From Cyanobium sp. E1_MAG_00006 (GTDB taxonomy: Bacteria > Cyanobacteriota > Cyanobacteriia > PCC-6307 > Cyanobiaceae): DNA of 64,000 nucleotides. The stretch is from contig JAIYAQ010000012.1 in NCBI GenBank assembly GCA_027488975.1, positions 62,001 through 126,000 on the forward strand, read 5' to 3'. This document shows, piece after piece, positions 31,114 to 42,094 of the stretch (the first letter of the stretch is position 1; the number at the start of each line of letters is the position of its first letter). A model generated the notes under the pieces. The model searched no databases, was not told where the DNA came from, and was given only the letters and a program-made list of their open reading frames with translations. The position numbers and the translations under genes were made by a program.

Positions 31114-31389
31114 TCAACCGCCGTAGAAGAAGGCGATCTCCTTGTCCTTCAGACCGTCCCAGCCAGCCGCCTTGAGGCGTGCATCGAGGGTCTGCTGATC
31201 GAAATGCTTGGCCCCGGTCTTGACGATGCGGTTGCGCATCGACTTCTTGACGCCGCTGCGGGCGCGTTGGCTCTCGAGCTCCATGACCTCGTTGTAGAGG
31301 GCGAGCATCTCTGCGGGGATCGGCGTGCCGTCGAGGTCGAGGCCTGCGGCGATGGCGTCATCCACGCCGCCGGGTCCGGCGATGGCCAT
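31114..31389 (-). CDS. DUF4090-like small protein
   Basis: 91 residues, MAIAGPGGVDDAIAAGLDLD, GTPIPAEMLALYNEVMELES, QRARSGVKKSMRNRIVKTGA and KHFDQQTLDARLKAAGWDGL, ending KDKEIAFFYGG. Pattern recalled as DUF4090, a cyanobacterial family without assigned function. 56 bases after the metH stop, possibly the last gene of ilvE-metH. Confidence 0.72.
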   Translation of the reverse strand: MAIAGPGGVDDAIAAGLDLDGTPIPAEMLALYNEVMELESQRARSGVKKSMRNRIVKTGAKHFDQQTLDARLKAAGWDGLKDKEIAFFYGG

Positions 31390-31445
31390 GGGGTGGGTTA
31401 CAAGGGCCCGGCGAGCCTAGGCAGCGGCGGCCAGGTCGCTGTCCC

Positions 31446-34400
31446 TCAGGCTGAGAAATAGCGGGCCTGGCTGTGCAGAGCCACCAGGGCGGTGGTGCTT
31501 TGCTCGGGTTCCAACTGGTCGCTTTCGTCCATCGACAGGCCGATGCGCTCGGTTCCAAGCCAGAGCAGCTGGTGGCGTGAGTCCGCCACGTTGGGGCAGG
31601 CTGGATAGCCGAAGGAGTAGCGGCTGCCGCGGTAGCGCTGGGCCAGCACGTCCCGCAGGGGCATGGCCTCGGGATCGGGGTGGCCCAGCTCATGGCGAAT
31701 GCGGGCGTGCACCCACTCCGCCAGCGCCTCTGCCAGCTGCACCGCCAGCCCGTGGAAGTAGAGGTAGTCGCTGTAGCGGTCGCCGCGGAACAGGTCCTGA
31801 GCGAAGCTGGTGGCCCGTTCGCCCATGGTCACGGCCTGCATCGGCAGCACATCGCTGGCGACGGGGCTGCCATCAGCCCGGCTGCCCAGATCGCGGTAGA
31901 AGTCGGCGATGCAGTAGCGGTTACCCGAGCGCTGGCGGGGCAGGTCAAAGCGGCCGAGCTCCAGCTGCGCCGCAGACGGCCCATCACCGGCCGTGAGACC
32001 CGAGGGATCGAACACCCGAACGGTGTTGCCGTCGCGGCCGCAGGGGAAGTAGCCGTAGGCCACCCGCGGCGTCAGCAGCTGCTCCTCCAGGCAGCGCTGG
32101 GTCCACTGCTGCAGCACCGGCTCGGCCTTCTCGGCCAGAAGAGCCTCGTAGTCGTCGCGCGATTGACCCTGGGCCTTGCGCAACTGCCATTGGCCCGCGA
32201 ACAGGGCATTGCGATCGAGGTAGGCGAACACCTCGGCCAGGGGGATCTCAGCCTCCGTCAGCACGTGGGAGCCCCAGAAGGGCGGCGTGAGCACCGGTTC
32301 CTCGGGCACCGCTTCAGAGCGGTGGTCGTTGGGGGTAGCGGGGCTGGCCGCAGGGGCATCAGACGAGGCGGCTTCATCAGTTGCCCCGTCAGCGGCCCCG
32401 GACTCCGTTCCGGCGGCAGCCGTGGCGGGTTCGCTGGCAGCCTCGGCCGCAGCAGCCCCATCGAGCCCCAGGCCCTCGGGAGCGCCGGCGAGGAAGCCCG
32501 CCCCGTTCTGCCACTGGCCGGCGTCGCGGGCGGTCACGTAGGCGTCCATGAAGCGCAGGTCGGCGAAGGCATCGCGGCCGTAGATCACCTGGCCGCGATA
32601 GACCTCGCGGCAGTCCTTGTTCACAAACCGCGGTGTCAGTGCTGCACCACCGAGGATCACCGGCACATCGATGCCCGCCTCATTGAAGGCCGCCAGGTTG
32701 TCCTTCATGAAGGCGGTGGATTTCACGAGGAGTCCACTCATGGCGATGCAATCGGCGTTGTGTTGGCGCTGGGCCTCGATGATCGCCTCAACCGGTTGTT
32801 TGATGCCGAGATTGATCACCTCGTAGCCATTGTTGGTGAGGATGATGTCGACCAGGTTCTTGCCGATGTCGTGCACATCGCCCTTCACGGTGGCGATCAG
32901 GAACTTCGCCTTGGCGGACCGTTGGCCGCCGCCGCCTTCAAGCTTGTCCATCAGCGGCTCGAGAAACGCAACCGCGGACTTCATCGTTTCCGCGCTCTGC
33001 AGCACGAACGGCAGCTGCATCTGGCCAGAGCCGAACAGCTCACCGACCACCTTCATGCCATCGAGCAGGAAGGTGTTGATGATCTCCAGCGGCTGGTAGT
33101 GCTCGAGGCCGATCTTCAGCGCATCTTCGAGGCCGATCCGCTCGCCATCAATGATGTGCTGCTTGAGCCGTTCCTCGATCGGCAGATCGCTGAGCTGCGG
33201 ACCTGAGGCGCGCGCTTCACGGGCGCTGACGCCCTCGAACAGCGTGGTGAGTTCCGTGAGCGGGTCGTAGACGCACACGCCGTTCTCGAAGCGGCGGTTG
33301 TCGTTGATCAGATCCCGGCACACCTGCTGGTGGTCCTCGCTGATCTTCACCAGCGGCAGGATCTTCGCCGGGCTGACGATCGCCGCATCCATCCCCGCTT
33401 CGCAACAGTCGTGCAGGAACACGGAATTGAGCACGATCCGCGCCGCCGGCGACAGCCCGAAGCTGACATTGCTCACCCCGAGCACCACGTGGACGCCAGG
33501 CAAGTTCTCTCGGATCATGCGGATCGCCTGCACGGTGGCGAGACCGTTTTCACGGTCTTCCTCGATGCCGGTGGAGATTGGCAGGGCCAGGGCGTCGTAG
33601 AAGATTTCGTGGGCCGGAATGCCGAACTCCAGAGCATCGCGATAGGCACGCTGGGCGATGGCGAACTTGCGCTCCGCCGTGCGCGCCATGCCCTGTTCAT
33701 CGATGGTGCCCACCACCACGCCGGCGCCGTAGGCTTTCGCCAGCTCCAACACCTTGAAGAAGCGTTCGTCGCCGTCTTCGTAGTTGGTGGAGTTGAGGAT
33801 GCACTTGCCGCCGGCCATCTTCAGGCCAGCCTCCATCTTCTGCCACTCGGTGGAGTCGAGCATCAGCGGCAGGTTGACGTTCGTCACCAGACGACTCACC
33901 AGCTCGCGCATGTCGCGCTCACCATCGCGACCGACGTAGTCGACGTTCACATCGAGCACGTGGGCGTTCTCTTTCACCTGGCCGCGGGCCACGGCCACAA
34001 GGCCATCCCAATCCTCTTCGGCCAGCAGTTCACGCACCTTCTTGCTGCCGCTCGCGTTGAGCCGTTCGCCGATGATCAGGAAGGAGTTGTCCTGCAGATA
34101 GGGCGTGGTGCCGTAGATCGAGGCCGCTGATGGCTCGTAGGCCAAAGCCGGCCGCGGATCGGTCGCGCTGGCGCGCAACTCCGGGGTGCGCACGCGCCGC
34201 TGGGCCGGATTCAGTTCCGAGGTCAGCTCCGCCAGGGCACCGATGTGGGCGGGGGTGGTGCCGCAGCAGCCACCGATCACCTGCACGCCGAGATCCTCGA
34301 CGAAGTGCAGCAGCTGCATCTTCATCTCCAGCGGCGTCAGCCGGTAGTGGGCGACGCCACCGATGTTCTCCGGGAGGCCGGCATTGGGGATGCAGCTCAC

Positions 34401-35159
34401 CACGAAGGGGCTGTGCTCGCTCAAGTAGCGCACGTGCTCCTTCATCTGCTCCGGGCCGGTGGCGCAGTTGAGGCCGAGCACATCGATCGGGAACGGCTCG
34501 AGGATCGCCACCACCGCGGCGATGTCCGAGCCCACCAGCATCGTGCCGGTGGTTTCCATCGTCACGCTCACCATCAGCGGCCGGCGCTGGCCGGTCTTGC
34601 TGAAGGCCTGCTCGATGCCCTGAAGCGCCGCCTTGATCTGCAAGACGTCCTGGCAGGTCTCGACGATGAACAGATCCACATCGCCGGCGATCAGACCCTC
34701 CGCCTGCTCGGCGAAGGAGTCGCGCATCTCATCGAAGCCCACATGCCCGAGCGTGGGCAGCTTGGTGGTGGGGCCCATCGAGCCGGCCACGAAGCGGGGC
34801 TTGTCCGGGGTCGAGTAGGCCTGCGCCATCTCCCGCGCCAGCTCGGCGGCGCGCTTGTTCATGGCGAAGGCCTGATCCTGCAGGTCGTACTCCGCCAGCA
34901 CGATCGAGGCGGCACCGAAGGTGTCGGTCTCGATCACATCGGCACCCACCTCCAGGAACTGGCGGTGCACCGCCTGCACCGCATCGGGGCGGGTGAACAC
35001 CAGGTTCTCGTTACAGCCCTCCAGGGCCGGACCGCCGAAATCCTCGGCCGTCAGGTCCATCTGCTGCAGCGAGGTTCCAGTGGCGCCGTCAAACACCAGC
35101 ACGGGTCGCTCCGGGCTGTGCAGGCGCTCAAGAAAGCCGATCCGTTGGGTGGCGAGCAT
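31446..35159 (-). CDS. metH: Cobalamin-dependent methionine synthase
   Basis: 1237 residues with the full four-module order: homocysteine-binding TIM barrel ([15 protein letters not shown], zinc Cys in [12 protein letters not shown]), pterin-binding domain ([18 protein letters not shown]), B12-binding domain with the axial His in [12 protein letters not shown], and the reactivation domain ([20 protein letters not shown]). Between B12 and reactivation domains lies an Ala/Glu-rich insertion of about 50 residues (near 905-955). It makes methionine from homocysteine. ATG shares its A with the ilvE stop (TGATG). Confidence 0.98.
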   Translation of the reverse strand: MLATQRIGFLERLHSPERPVLVFDGATGTSLQQMDLTAEDFGGPALEGCNENLVFTRPDAVQAVHRQFLEVGADVIETDTFGAASIVLAEYDLQDQAFAMNKRAAELAREMAQAYSTPDKPRFVAGSMGPTTKLPTLGHVGFDEMRDSFAEQAEGLIAGDVDLFIVETCQDVLQIKAALQGIEQAFSKTGQRRPLMVSVTMETTGTMLVGSDIAAVVAILEPFPIDVLGLNCATGPEQMKEHVRYLSEHSPFVVSCIPNAGLPENIGGVAHYRLTPLEMKMQLLHFVEDLGVQVIGGCCGTTPAHIGALAELTSELNPAQRRVRTPELRASATDPRPALAYEPSAASIYGTTPYLQDNSFLIIGERLNASGSKKVRELLAEEDWDGLVAVARGQVKENAHVLDVNVDYVGRDGERDMRELVSRLVTNVNLPLMLDSTEWQKMEAGLKMAGGKCILNSTNYEDGDERFFKVLELAKAYGAGVVVGTIDEQGMARTAERKFAIAQRAYRDALEFGIPAHEIFYDALALPISTGIEEDRENGLATVQAIRMIRENLPGVHVVLGVSNVSFGLSPAARIVLNSVFLHDCCEAGMDAAIVSPAKILPLVKISEDHQQVCRDLINDNRRFENGVCVYDPLTELTTLFEGVSAREARASGPQLSDLPIEERLKQHIIDGERIGLEDALKIGLEHYQPLEIINTFLLDGMKVVGELFGSGQMQLPFVLQSAETMKSAVAFLEPLMDKLEGGGGQRSAKAKFLIATVKGDVHDIGKNLVDIILTNNGYEVINLGIKQPVEAIIEAQRQHNADCIAMSGLLVKSTAFMKDNLAAFNEAGIDVPVILGGAALTPRFVNKDCREVYRGQVIYGRDAFADLRFMDAYVTARDAGQWQNGAGFLAGAPEGLGLDGAAAAEAASEPATAAAGTESGAADGATDEAASSDAPAASPATPNDHRSEAVPEEPVLTPPFWGSHVLTEAEIPLAEVFAYLDRNALFAGQWQLRKAQGQSRDDYEALLAEKAEPVLQQWTQRCLEEQLLTPRVAYGYFPCGRDGNTVRVFDPSGLTAGDGPSAAQLELGRFDLPRQRSGNRYCIADFYRDLGSRADGSPVASDVLPMQAVTMGERATSFAQDLFRGDRYSDYLYFHGLAVQLAEALAEWVHARIRHELGHPDPEAMPLRDVLAQRYRGSRYSFGYPACPNVADSRHQLLWLGTERIGLSMDESDQLEPEQSTTALVALHSQARYFSA

Positions 35160-36076
35160 CAGCCGTTCAGTCGCACGCGGGTGACCCAGTGGTCATAGGC
35201 GGGATCGCGACCTTCCGTGATCGCCGTGATGCGGTCGCGGATGGCGTTCATCACCGGACGCTCGCTCCCCAGATCCGTGGTCTCCACACGACGCACCGGC
35301 GTCACCTTGGCGGCGGTGCCACTCAGGAAAACCTCATCGGCGATGAACAACTCACTCTTGTCCACCGGTCGCTCCAGGGTGGGGATGCCCATGGCACTCG
35401 CCAGTTCCAGCACGCTGGCGCGGGTGATGCCCTCGAGGATGTCCTGATCGACGCCCGGGGTGATCAGCACGCCGTCGCGCACAATGAACAGGTTCATGCC
35501 GCTGGCCTCGCTCACCTTGCCGCGGCTGTTCAGCAGCAGCGCCTCATCAAAACCGCTCTTGACAGCCTCGGTTTTGGCCAGGGAGCTGGTGATGTAAGCG
35601 CCGCTGATCTTGCCGCGCAGGGGCAGGGAGCGGTCCTCCTGGCGAGTCCAGGAGCTGATCCGGCAGCTCACCCCCTCCGGCGAGAGGTAGTCGCCCAGCT
35701 CGAGACCGTAGATCAGAAAATCGGTCTCGATGTTGTGCAGCCGCGGGGCAATGCCCAGATCGCTCGTATACACGAACGGGCGCAGATACACGGGGCAGGT
35801 GGGCTTATTGGCCTGCAGGAACTGATGAATGGCGCCGTGGATGGTGTCTTCCGTGAGCTCGGTCAGCAGCAGCCGAGCGCTCTGGCTCAGGCGGCGGGCG
35901 TGCCGGTCTGCCCGGAACAGCAGGATCTCGTTCGGGTCGGACGGGTTGGGCAGGGCGCGCATGCCACCGAAAGCCCCGGTGCCGTAATGCAGGGCATGGG
36001 TGGCCACCGACAGGGTGGCTTCCGCGAAGGGCACGCACTTGCCACCGAACCAGGCGTAAGGCAGGAACTGATGCAT
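35159..36076 (-). CDS. ilvE: Branched-chain amino acid aminotransferase
   Basis: 305 residues, fold-type IV PLP enzyme. [35 protein letters not shown], the PLP Lys in [19 protein letters not shown], and [13 protein letters not shown] are diagnostic. Transfers amino groups for Leu, Ile and Val. ATG 36076 preferred; upstream reading overlaps cobN. Coupled to metH. Confidence 0.95.
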   Translation of the reverse strand: MHQFLPYAWFGGKCVPFAEATLSVATHALHYGTGAFGGMRALPNPSDPNEILLFRADRHARRLSQSARLLLTELTEDTIHGAIHQFLQANKPTCPVYLRPFVYTSDLGIAPRLHNIETDFLIYGLELGDYLSPEGVSCRISSWTRQEDRSLPLRGKISGAYITSSLAKTEAVKSGFDEALLLNSRGKVSEASGMNLFIVRDGVLITPGVDQDILEGITRASVLELASAMGIPTLERPVDKSELFIADEVFLSGTAAKVTPVRRVETTDLGSERPVMNAIRDRITAITEGRDPAYDHWVTRVRLNG

Positions 36077-36152
36077 CGGTCGGTGGGGCGGAGCGGCCAC
36101 TGCTGCCACTGATCTTCTCACTGCCAGGCACGGTGCCGCCGAAGATGGGGGC

Positions 36153-39100
36153 ATGCATCGCCTCGCCGCCGTTCCCGGCAGCTCCAGCCCCGCCGACGGC
36201 GTGGTGTTCATCGAACAACCGCCGGCCGCAGCCGTTCTGCTCAGCAGTGCCGACACCGATCTGGCCGCCCTGGCGGCCCTGCTCGATCAGGAGGCCGCCC
36301 CCCTGGGGCCAGGCCGTGAGCTGCGCGGCCTGAACCTGGCGGCGCTGCAGCACCCCGCCGTGCTCGACCACTACCTGCGCACCAGCCTTGAGGGCACCCG
36401 GCTGGTGCTGGTTCGGCTGCTCGGCGGACGGGGGCACTGGAGCTATGGCCTCGAGCAGCTGCAGGCCTGGGCGCGCAGTGGCGCTGGCCGGCATCTGCTG
36501 GTGATGGCCGGCACCGCGGAGGAAGATCCCGCCCTGACTCCCCTCAGCACGGTGCCCGAACGGCTGGCGCTGGCCTGCAGCGGCTGCCTGCGCGAAGGCG
36601 GGCCCCAGAACCTGGCGGTGGTGCTGGCCAGCCTGCGATTCCTGCTGGATGGGGGCGATCCTCCCCTGCCCCAGCCTCAGCCGCTGGCAGACCCACAGCC
36701 CCACGACTGGCGCGCCGACCCGGGCCCAACCGTGGGCGTGATTCTCTACAGGGCTCTGCTGCAGGCCGGTGATCTTGCCCTGGCCGAGGCTCTGCTCTCG
36801 GCCCTGCGCGCGGCGGGGCTAGCCCCGCGGGCCCTATGGGTGAGTGGCTTGCGCAGCCCGGCGGTGCAGCGTGGTGTGGCGGATCTCCTGGCGCTGGAAG
36901 GTGTGCAGGCCGTGCTGTGCACCACGTCCTTCGCTTCGGTGCAGTTGGAGGAGGCGGGCCTGGGGGCCCCCTTGTGGGAGCAGCTGGCGGTGCCGGTGCT
37001 CCAGCTGCTCTGCAGCACCCAGAGCCGGGCCAGCTGGCAGCTCAGCAGCCTCGGGTTGGCGCCCTTGGATCTCAGCCTGCAGATTGCCCTGCCGGAGTTG
37101 GACGGGCGCATCACCACCCGCGTCGGCGCCTTCAAGGAGGTGAGCGGCGCCGATGCTCGCCTGGCCACCGCCTTGCAGCGCTACGCACCGGATGCAGAGC
37201 GGCTGGGCTGGGTTGCGCAGTTGCTGGCCAACTGGTGTGAGCTGCGGCAGACCCCGCCGCAGCAGCGACGGCTTGCCCTGGTGCTGGCCAACTACCCCAC
37301 CCGCAACAGCCGCCTGGCCAATGGCGTGGGTCTCGATACGCCCGCCAGCGTTGCCGCGATGCTCGGCTGGCTGCAGCAGGCCGGCTACACCCTTGGCGTG
37401 CCCGAGTTGCCCAGGGATGGCGATGCGCTGATTCAACAGTTGCTGCAGGGGCGCAGCAATGATCCGGAGAGCGGCCATCGGCCGCCGCTGGCGCACCTGC
37501 CCCTGCTGCATTACGAACGCTGGTACGCGTCGCTGCCGCAGGAAGGTCGGGAGCGGCTGGAACAGCGCTGGGGCCCTGCGCGGACGGATCCTTCCCTGGA
37601 GCCAGCGGGCTTTCCGATCCATGGAGTGCGTTTCGGGCACGTGGTGGTGCTGATCCAGCCATCCCGTGGCTACGACCGCGACCCAGCCCTCAGCTATCAC
37701 GCCCCCGACCTGCCCCCCACCCACGCCTATCTGGCCCAGTACCTCTGGCTTCGCGAGGTGGCCGGCGTGCAGCTGATCTGCCATGTGGGCAAGCACGGCA
37801 ATCTGGAATGGCTGCCCGGCAAGGGGCTGGGCCTCTCCAACAGTTGCTTTCCTGAATGGGCGCTGGGGCCGCTGCCGCACGTTTATCCGTTCATCGTTAA
37901 CGACCCCGGCGAAGGTTCCCAGGCCAAGCGCCGCGCCCAGGCGGTGATCCTTGATCACCTCACGCCCCCACTGGGTCGTGCCGGGCTCCATGGCGATCTG
38001 CGCGACCTGGAGGCCCTGATCGATGAGTACTGGGAGGCGGCGCAACTCGGCTCGGAGCGGGCCGAGAGCCTGCGGCAGCAGGTGCTGGCCCGGCTGGCGG
38101 ACCTCCAGTTGCCTGATCTGCTGACGGCATCTGCGCCCGATCCAGCAGAAGACGCCGACCCGCTTGATCTGGCCGATGGCTATCTCTGCGAACTCAAGGA
38201 AGCGCAGGTGCGCACGGGGCTGCACCGCTTCGGCCAGTTGCCCGAGGCTGAAGCTCTGGCGGAGCTACTGGCCTGCCTGGCACGCCCCCCCCAGGCGGAG
38301 GGGCCGGGGCTCACCCAGGCACTGGCGATGGATCTGGGGCTGGAGCTCGACCCCTGGGCAGACCCGGAGGAGCAGTCACTCTCCGCTGCGGACCAACAGC
38401 GGCTGGCAGACCTCGGCCTGGAGGGCACGCGCCGCTGCGGCGACGCCATCGCCTGGCTGGAAGACCAGGCCTTGCGGCACTGCGCTGCGCTCCTGCAGGC
38501 AGCGGGCATGGATCACAACACCCCCACGCACACTCCTGATGCTCCTGGCATCGCCGCACCAGACGCATCCGGCCAGATCACACAGGCGACGCTGGCACGG
38601 CTGGCGCAACAGCTGGTGCCCGATCTGCTGCGCTGCGGTGATGCGGAACGAGAGGCCTTCCTGAGCGCCCTGGCCGGTGGCCGCATCGCCGCCGGTCCCT
38701 CGGGTGCCCCCACGCGGGGGCGGCCTGATCTGCTGCCGACGGGGCGGAACTTCTACAGCGTGGATCTGCGGGCGCTGCCCACGGAGGCTGCCTGGGATCT
38801 GGGCCGCCGCAGTGCCGAGCTGCTGCTGGATCTGCATCTGCAGCAGGAGGGCGAGCCGTTGCGGCAGCTTGCCCTGTCGGTGTGGGGCACCAGCACGATG
38901 CGCAACGGCGGCGAAGACATTGCCCAGGCGCTTGCCCTGCTGGGGGTGCGGCCCGTCTGGGACGGACCCAGCCGCCGGCTGATCGATCTGGAGCTGATCC
39001 CGCTGAGCCTGCTCGGCCGTCCACGCGTGGATGTGACCCTGCGCATCTCCGGCCTGTTCCGGGATGCCTTTCCCCAGCTGGTGGCCTGGATGAACCGGGC

Positions 39101-39923
39101 CACGGCCCTGGTGGCGGCGGCCGATGAAAGCGAGGACGACAACCCCCTGGCGGCGGCGGCGGCCCGGGAAGGCCATGCCTGGCGCGTCTATGGCTCGGCA
39201 CCGGGTGCCTACGGCGCCGGACTGCAGGGGTTGATCGACAGCGGCGACTGGGACGACCGCACTGACCTGGGACGGGCCTATCTCAACTGGAGCAGCTGGC
39301 GCTACGAGGGCCTCGGTGCTGCCGATGGCCAGGGCGGCCGCCTGCAGGTGGAGGCGGACCGCCGTGGGCTGGAGCAACGGTTGCAGTCCGTGCAGGTGGT
39401 GCTGCACAACCAGGACAATCGCGAGCACGACCTGCTCGATTCCGACGATTACTACCAGTTCCAGGGTGGCCTGAGCGCAGCCGTGGAAGCGGTGCGCGGC
39501 TCAGCGCCCCAACTGTGGTTCGGCGACCATTCCCGCCAGCAGCGGCCGCGGATGCACCGCCTGGAGAGAGAGCTGGACAAGGTGCTGCGTTCGCGAGTGC
39601 TCAACCCGCGCTGGATCCGTGGCATGCAGCAGCACGGCTACAAGGGCGGCTTCGAGATGGCCGCCAGCCTCGACTATCTGTTCGCTTACGACGCGAGCAC
39701 CGGCCGCGTGCCCGACTGGAGCTACGGGGCGATCACGGAGCAGTGGCTCAATGATCCGGAGGTGGTTGCCTTCCTGAGGCGCAGTAATCCCTGGGCTCTG
39801 CGCGACATGGCCGAGCGGCTGCTCGAGGCCTCACACCGCGGCCTCTGGGATGGGGCCAAAGCAGAAGAGCTGGAACACCTGCGCCAGCTCTTGCTGGAGG
39901 CTGAGGCCCTGGTGGAGGGCTGA
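36153..39923 (+). CDS. cobN: Cobaltochelatase CobN subunit
   Basis: 1256 residues, a CobN/ChlH family protein. VLANYPTRNSRLANGVGLDT, HLPLLHYERWYASLP, GKHGNLEWLPGKGLGLSN and FIVNDPGEGSQAKRRAQAVI form the conserved chelatase core; the C-terminus has GFEMAASLDYLFAYDASTGR and VPDWSYGAITEQW. It inserts cobalt in the late-insertion B12 route. CobS and CobT are not in the window; cyanobacterial CobN is thought to work with ChlI/ChlD. 76 bases from divergent ilvE; I see no cobalamin riboswitch there. Confidence 0.95.
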   Translation: MHRLAAVPGSSSPADGVVFIEQPPAAAVLLSSADTDLAALAALLDQEAAPLGPGRELRGLNLAALQHPAVLDHYLRTSLEGTRLVLVRLLGGRGHWSYGLEQLQAWARSGAGRHLLVMAGTAEEDPALTPLSTVPERLALACSGCLREGGPQNLAVVLASLRFLLDGGDPPLPQPQPLADPQPHDWRADPGPTVGVILYRALLQAGDLALAEALLSALRAAGLAPRALWVSGLRSPAVQRGVADLLALEGVQAVLCTTSFASVQLEEAGLGAPLWEQLAVPVLQLLCSTQSRASWQLSSLGLAPLDLSLQIALPELDGRITTRVGAFKEVSGADARLATALQRYAPDAERLGWVAQLLANWCELRQTPPQQRRLALVLANYPTRNSRLANGVGLDTPASVAAMLGWLQQAGYTLGVPELPRDGDALIQQLLQGRSNDPESGHRPPLAHLPLLHYERWYASLPQEGRERLEQRWGPARTDPSLEPAGFPIHGVRFGHVVVLIQPSRGYDRDPALSYHAPDLPPTHAYLAQYLWLREVAGVQLICHVGKHGNLEWLPGKGLGLSNSCFPEWALGPLPHVYPFIVNDPGEGSQAKRRAQAVILDHLTPPLGRAGLHGDLRDLEALIDEYWEAAQLGSERAESLRQQVLARLADLQLPDLLTASAPDPAEDADPLDLADGYLCELKEAQVRTGLHRFGQLPEAEALAELLACLARPPQAEGPGLTQALAMDLGLELDPWADPEEQSLSAADQQRLADLGLEGTRRCGDAIAWLEDQALRHCAALLQAAGMDHNTPTHTPDAPGIAAPDASGQITQATLARLAQQLVPDLLRCGDAEREAFLSALAGGRIAAGPSGAPTRGRPDLLPTGRNFYSVDLRALPTEAAWDLGRRSAELLLDLHLQQEGEPLRQLALSVWGTSTMRNGGEDIAQALALLGVRPVWDGPSRRLIDLELIPLSLLGRPRVDVTLRISGLFRDAFPQLVAWMNRATALVAAADESEDDNPLAAAAAREGHAWRVYGSAPGAYGAGLQGLIDSGDWDDRTDLGRAYLNWSSWRYEGLGAADGQGGRLQVEADRRGLEQRLQSVQVVLHNQDNREHDLLDSDDYYQFQGGLSAAVEAVRGSAPQLWFGDHSRQQRPRMHRLERELDKVLRSRVLNPRWIRGMQQHGYKGGFEMAASLDYLFAYDASTGRVPDWSYGAITEQWLNDPEVVAFLRRSNPWALRDMAERLLEASHRGLWDGAKAEELEHLRQLLLEAEALVEG

Positions 39924-39945
39924 GGGCTGGGTTGCCTCAGCTGCC

Positions 39946-40479
39946 TCAGCCGCTGATGTCCTTCGCCCAGCCCTTGAAGGCGTTGATGTCGCCAGGCTTG
40001 CTGGTTGCCTGGCTGCCGAACTGGGACTGCGACTGACCAGCCTCGGCATCGTCCTTCTCCTTCTTGATCGCCGCCGGACCACCGGGGACGTTCACGCCAA
40101 CGGCGGAGCCCTTCATGCGCTGATCGAGCTCGGCCTTGCTGATCTGCTCCGCGAAGGTCTTCTTCACCGGCTTGGGCACGCCGCCGGTCAGGTTGATCTC
40201 AGCCTCCTGGCTGGTTGCACCACCGAGGCCAGGGGTGGCTTTCTCCAGGCGGGATTCCATCGAGGCCACTTCCGCCACCATCTCCTTGTTGCCGGGGCTG
40301 TCGGCGGTGCCAGGGAAGGTGCGGCGGATGGTGTTGGAGCGGCGCATGAACTCCACGTTGCCCATGGAGCTGGAGGCGTCAGCGTCCAGGAAAAAGGACT
40401 CCTGTTTCGGAGCGGGCTTGGCGGGGGTGGTGCCGGTGACCGACTTCGAACCACCGAGGAGACGATCGAGCAGACCCAT
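39946..40479 (-). CDS. 177-residue polar protein, unknown
   Basis: MGLLDRLLGGSKSVTGTTPA begins an amphipathic helix then a Lys/Pro-rich segment. VEFMRRSNTIRRTFPGTADS and FAEQISKAELDQRMKGSAVG are the most structured parts, and the tail is Gln/Ser-rich. No membrane segment or known motif. Probably conserved among picocyanobacteria. Last gene of the hemJ-PHP operon, 29 bases after the PHP stop. Confidence 0.65.
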   Translation of the reverse strand: MGLLDRLLGGSKSVTGTTPAKPAPKQESFFLDADASSSMGNVEFMRRSNTIRRTFPGTADSPGNKEMVAEVASMESRLEKATPGLGGATSQEAEINLTGGVPKPVKKTFAEQISKAELDQRMKGSAVGVNVPGGPAAIKKEKDDAEAGQSQSQFGSQATSKPGDINAFKGWAKDISG

Positions 40480-40508
40480 CGAGAGGCAGCGGAAAACCTG
40501 GGGAAACC

Positions 40509-41177
40509 CTAGCGGCCGCTGAGGTGCAGACCATGGGTATCGGTGCCGCAACTTCGTAGAAGTCCGAGATTGATCAGCAGGGAGTCGATCGCCTCACACA
40601 CCAGCGGCGTGGGCCTCCACTGGCTTTGCATGTTGTAGTCGTAGAAGGCTTCGGCGCCATCGAAACCGAGCTCGGCCGCTGCTGTGATCAGCCGCTGGTA
40701 CGGCAGCCGGTAGCGGGCGGGATGGGCCAGCAGCGCCAGACCTCCCGCCGCCTGGACGCGGCAGCGGACCTCCGCAGCCCGCAACTCCGCCCCCACGGGC
40801 GCGCATCCCTGTCGATAGGGCGCGAGTGCGCCATGGCCAGCTTCGAAGCCCAGAGCCAGCACGTGCACCAGGCAGCCTTCCAGCAGACAGCTGATTTCGA
40901 GGCCCGTCCACAGGGTTGGAACCGATCGGCCGACAGCGGCCTGCCCAGCGAACCAGTCCTGGAGGGGGGGAAAGGCCTCGGTGCTGTGGTGATCGGTGAC
41001 GGCCAGGTGGCGCAGCCCCACCGCCAGCGCTTCCTCTCCGAGCTGCTCCGGCCTCAGGCTGCCGTCGCTGAAGGTGGTGTGGCAGTGAAAGTTGAGTTCG
41101 CCCGGGCAACTGCCGGCATGCACATCCGCCAGCACCGCCCGCAGGGGATGGCCATGGTCGCTGGCGGAAACCACCAT
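40509..41177 (-). CDS. PHP-domain metal-dependent phosphoesterase
   Basis: 222 residues. Metal-binding motifs are FHCHTTFSDGSLRPEQL, VTDHHSTEAFP, a His in ALLAHPARYRLPY and the final GTDTHGLHLSG, in PHP order. Similar proteins act on nucleoside 3',5'-bisphosphates or RNA 5' ends (TrpH/RNase AM group). Starts 4 bases after the hemJ stop. Confidence 0.87.
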   Translation of the reverse strand: MVVSASDHGHPLRAVLADVHAGSCPGELNFHCHTTFSDGSLRPEQLGEEALAVGLRHLAVTDHHSTEAFPPLQDWFAGQAAVGRSVPTLWTGLEISCLLEGCLVHVLALGFEAGHGALAPYRQGCAPVGAELRAAEVRCRVQAAGGLALLAHPARYRLPYQRLITAAAELGFDGAEAFYDYNMQSQWRPTPLVCEAIDSLLINLGLLRSCGTDTHGLHLSGR

Positions 41178-41181
41178 CGGC

Positions 41182-41775
41182 TCAGCCTGCCGCCGCTGCG
41201 GCTTCCCGTTCGGACCGGAGCCGCCGCCAACGGGCATAGAACTGGATCGAGGCGGCCATGAACACCACCAGGGCCACGATGAACCAGGTGGCGGCGCCGG
41301 TGGGGAACTGGGACTTGAACACCACCAGCATGACCACGATCACCAGCAGCAGCGTGGGCAGCTCATTGAAGGCTCGCAGCTGCTTGGGACTCCAAGCGCA
41401 GCTGCCGGCCTGAAGCTGCGCCATCAGGCGGTAACAAAAGGCGTGGTACGCCAGCAGGGCCAGGACGAATGCCAGCTTGGCGTGCATCCAGCCCTGATGC
41501 AGCCAGGCCGGATTGCTGACCAGCAGACCCACGGCCATGGCCACCGCCACCACCATGCCGGGAGTGGTGATGATGTTCGCCAGCCGTTTCTCCATCAGGC
41601 CGTACTGGGCCTGGAAGGCCTGACGCAGACCTGGTTCGAGCTCCTCCGCCTCACGGTGGTAGATGAACAGACGCACCAGATAGAAGAGGCCGGCGAACCA
41701 CACCACCACGCCGACGATGTGCAGGGTCTTGAACCAGAGGTAGGCCTCGGGGGGCAGGACCGCCAGGGTGCTCAT
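41182..41775 (-). CDS. hemJ: Protoporphyrinogen IX oxidase HemJ
   Basis: 197 residues, at least four membrane helices. LWFKTLHIVGVVVWFAGLFY with the conserved His, LVRLFIYH, and the later WMHAKLAFVLALLAYHAFCY are HemJ signatures. HemJ oxidises protoporphyrinogen for both haem and chlorophyll. Its ATG overlaps the preceding small gene as ATGA. Confidence 0.94.
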   Translation of the reverse strand: MSTLAVLPPEAYLWFKTLHIVGVVVWFAGLFYLVRLFIYHREAEELEPGLRQAFQAQYGLMEKRLANIITTPGMVVAVAMAVGLLVSNPAWLHQGWMHAKLAFVLALLAYHAFCYRLMAQLQAGSCAWSPKQLRAFNELPTLLLVIVVMLVVFKSQFPTGAATWFIVALVVFMAASIQFYARWRRLRSEREAAAAAG

Positions 41776-42014
41776 CGGCTGGAGCTGAACAGGCCATCAA
41801 GGTAGAGCTCGCGCACCTCGGCACGGGCATCGCCCTGCTGCACGAGGAACTGAGCCAGGGCGTCCCGCAGCAGCCCACTCACATCCAGGCCGGGGCGCTG
41901 GGCCAGATAGCCCTGCATCGCGTCGGCGAGCACCGATGGAACCTGTACCTCCAGCGCGGCAGGCCGACAGCCCCACGGTTTCAGTCCACTACCGGTGGGG
42001 GCTGCGTTCGCCAT
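41772..42014 (-). CDS. 80-residue RHH-like small protein coupled to hemJ
   Basis: MANAAPTGSGLKPWGCRPAA leads to LEVQVPSVLADAMQGYLAQR, GLDVSGLLRDALAQFLVQQG and EVRELYLDGLFSSSR. The strand-helix-helix pattern (one short strand, VLADAMQGYLA, SGLLRDALAQFLV) resembles ribbon-helix-helix regulators. It overlaps hemJ by 4 bases and could be an autoregulator of the operon, but no family is confirmed. Confidence 0.6.
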   Translation of the reverse strand: MANAAPTGSGLKPWGCRPAALEVQVPSVLADAMQGYLAQRPGLDVSGLLRDALAQFLVQQGDARAEVRELYLDGLFSSSR

Positions 42015-42094
42015 GCATCCAGATCTGGTGGTGACCAGACTCCTGCGGGGCGGTGGGCCTGTCAAGTTGCCATGGCGACCGTGCGTGGGTTTGG

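Noticed and set aside
36077-36152. Cobalamin riboswitch between ilvE and cobN
   Set aside because: Only 76 bases and no B12-box architecture; GCCACTG words are present but isolated.
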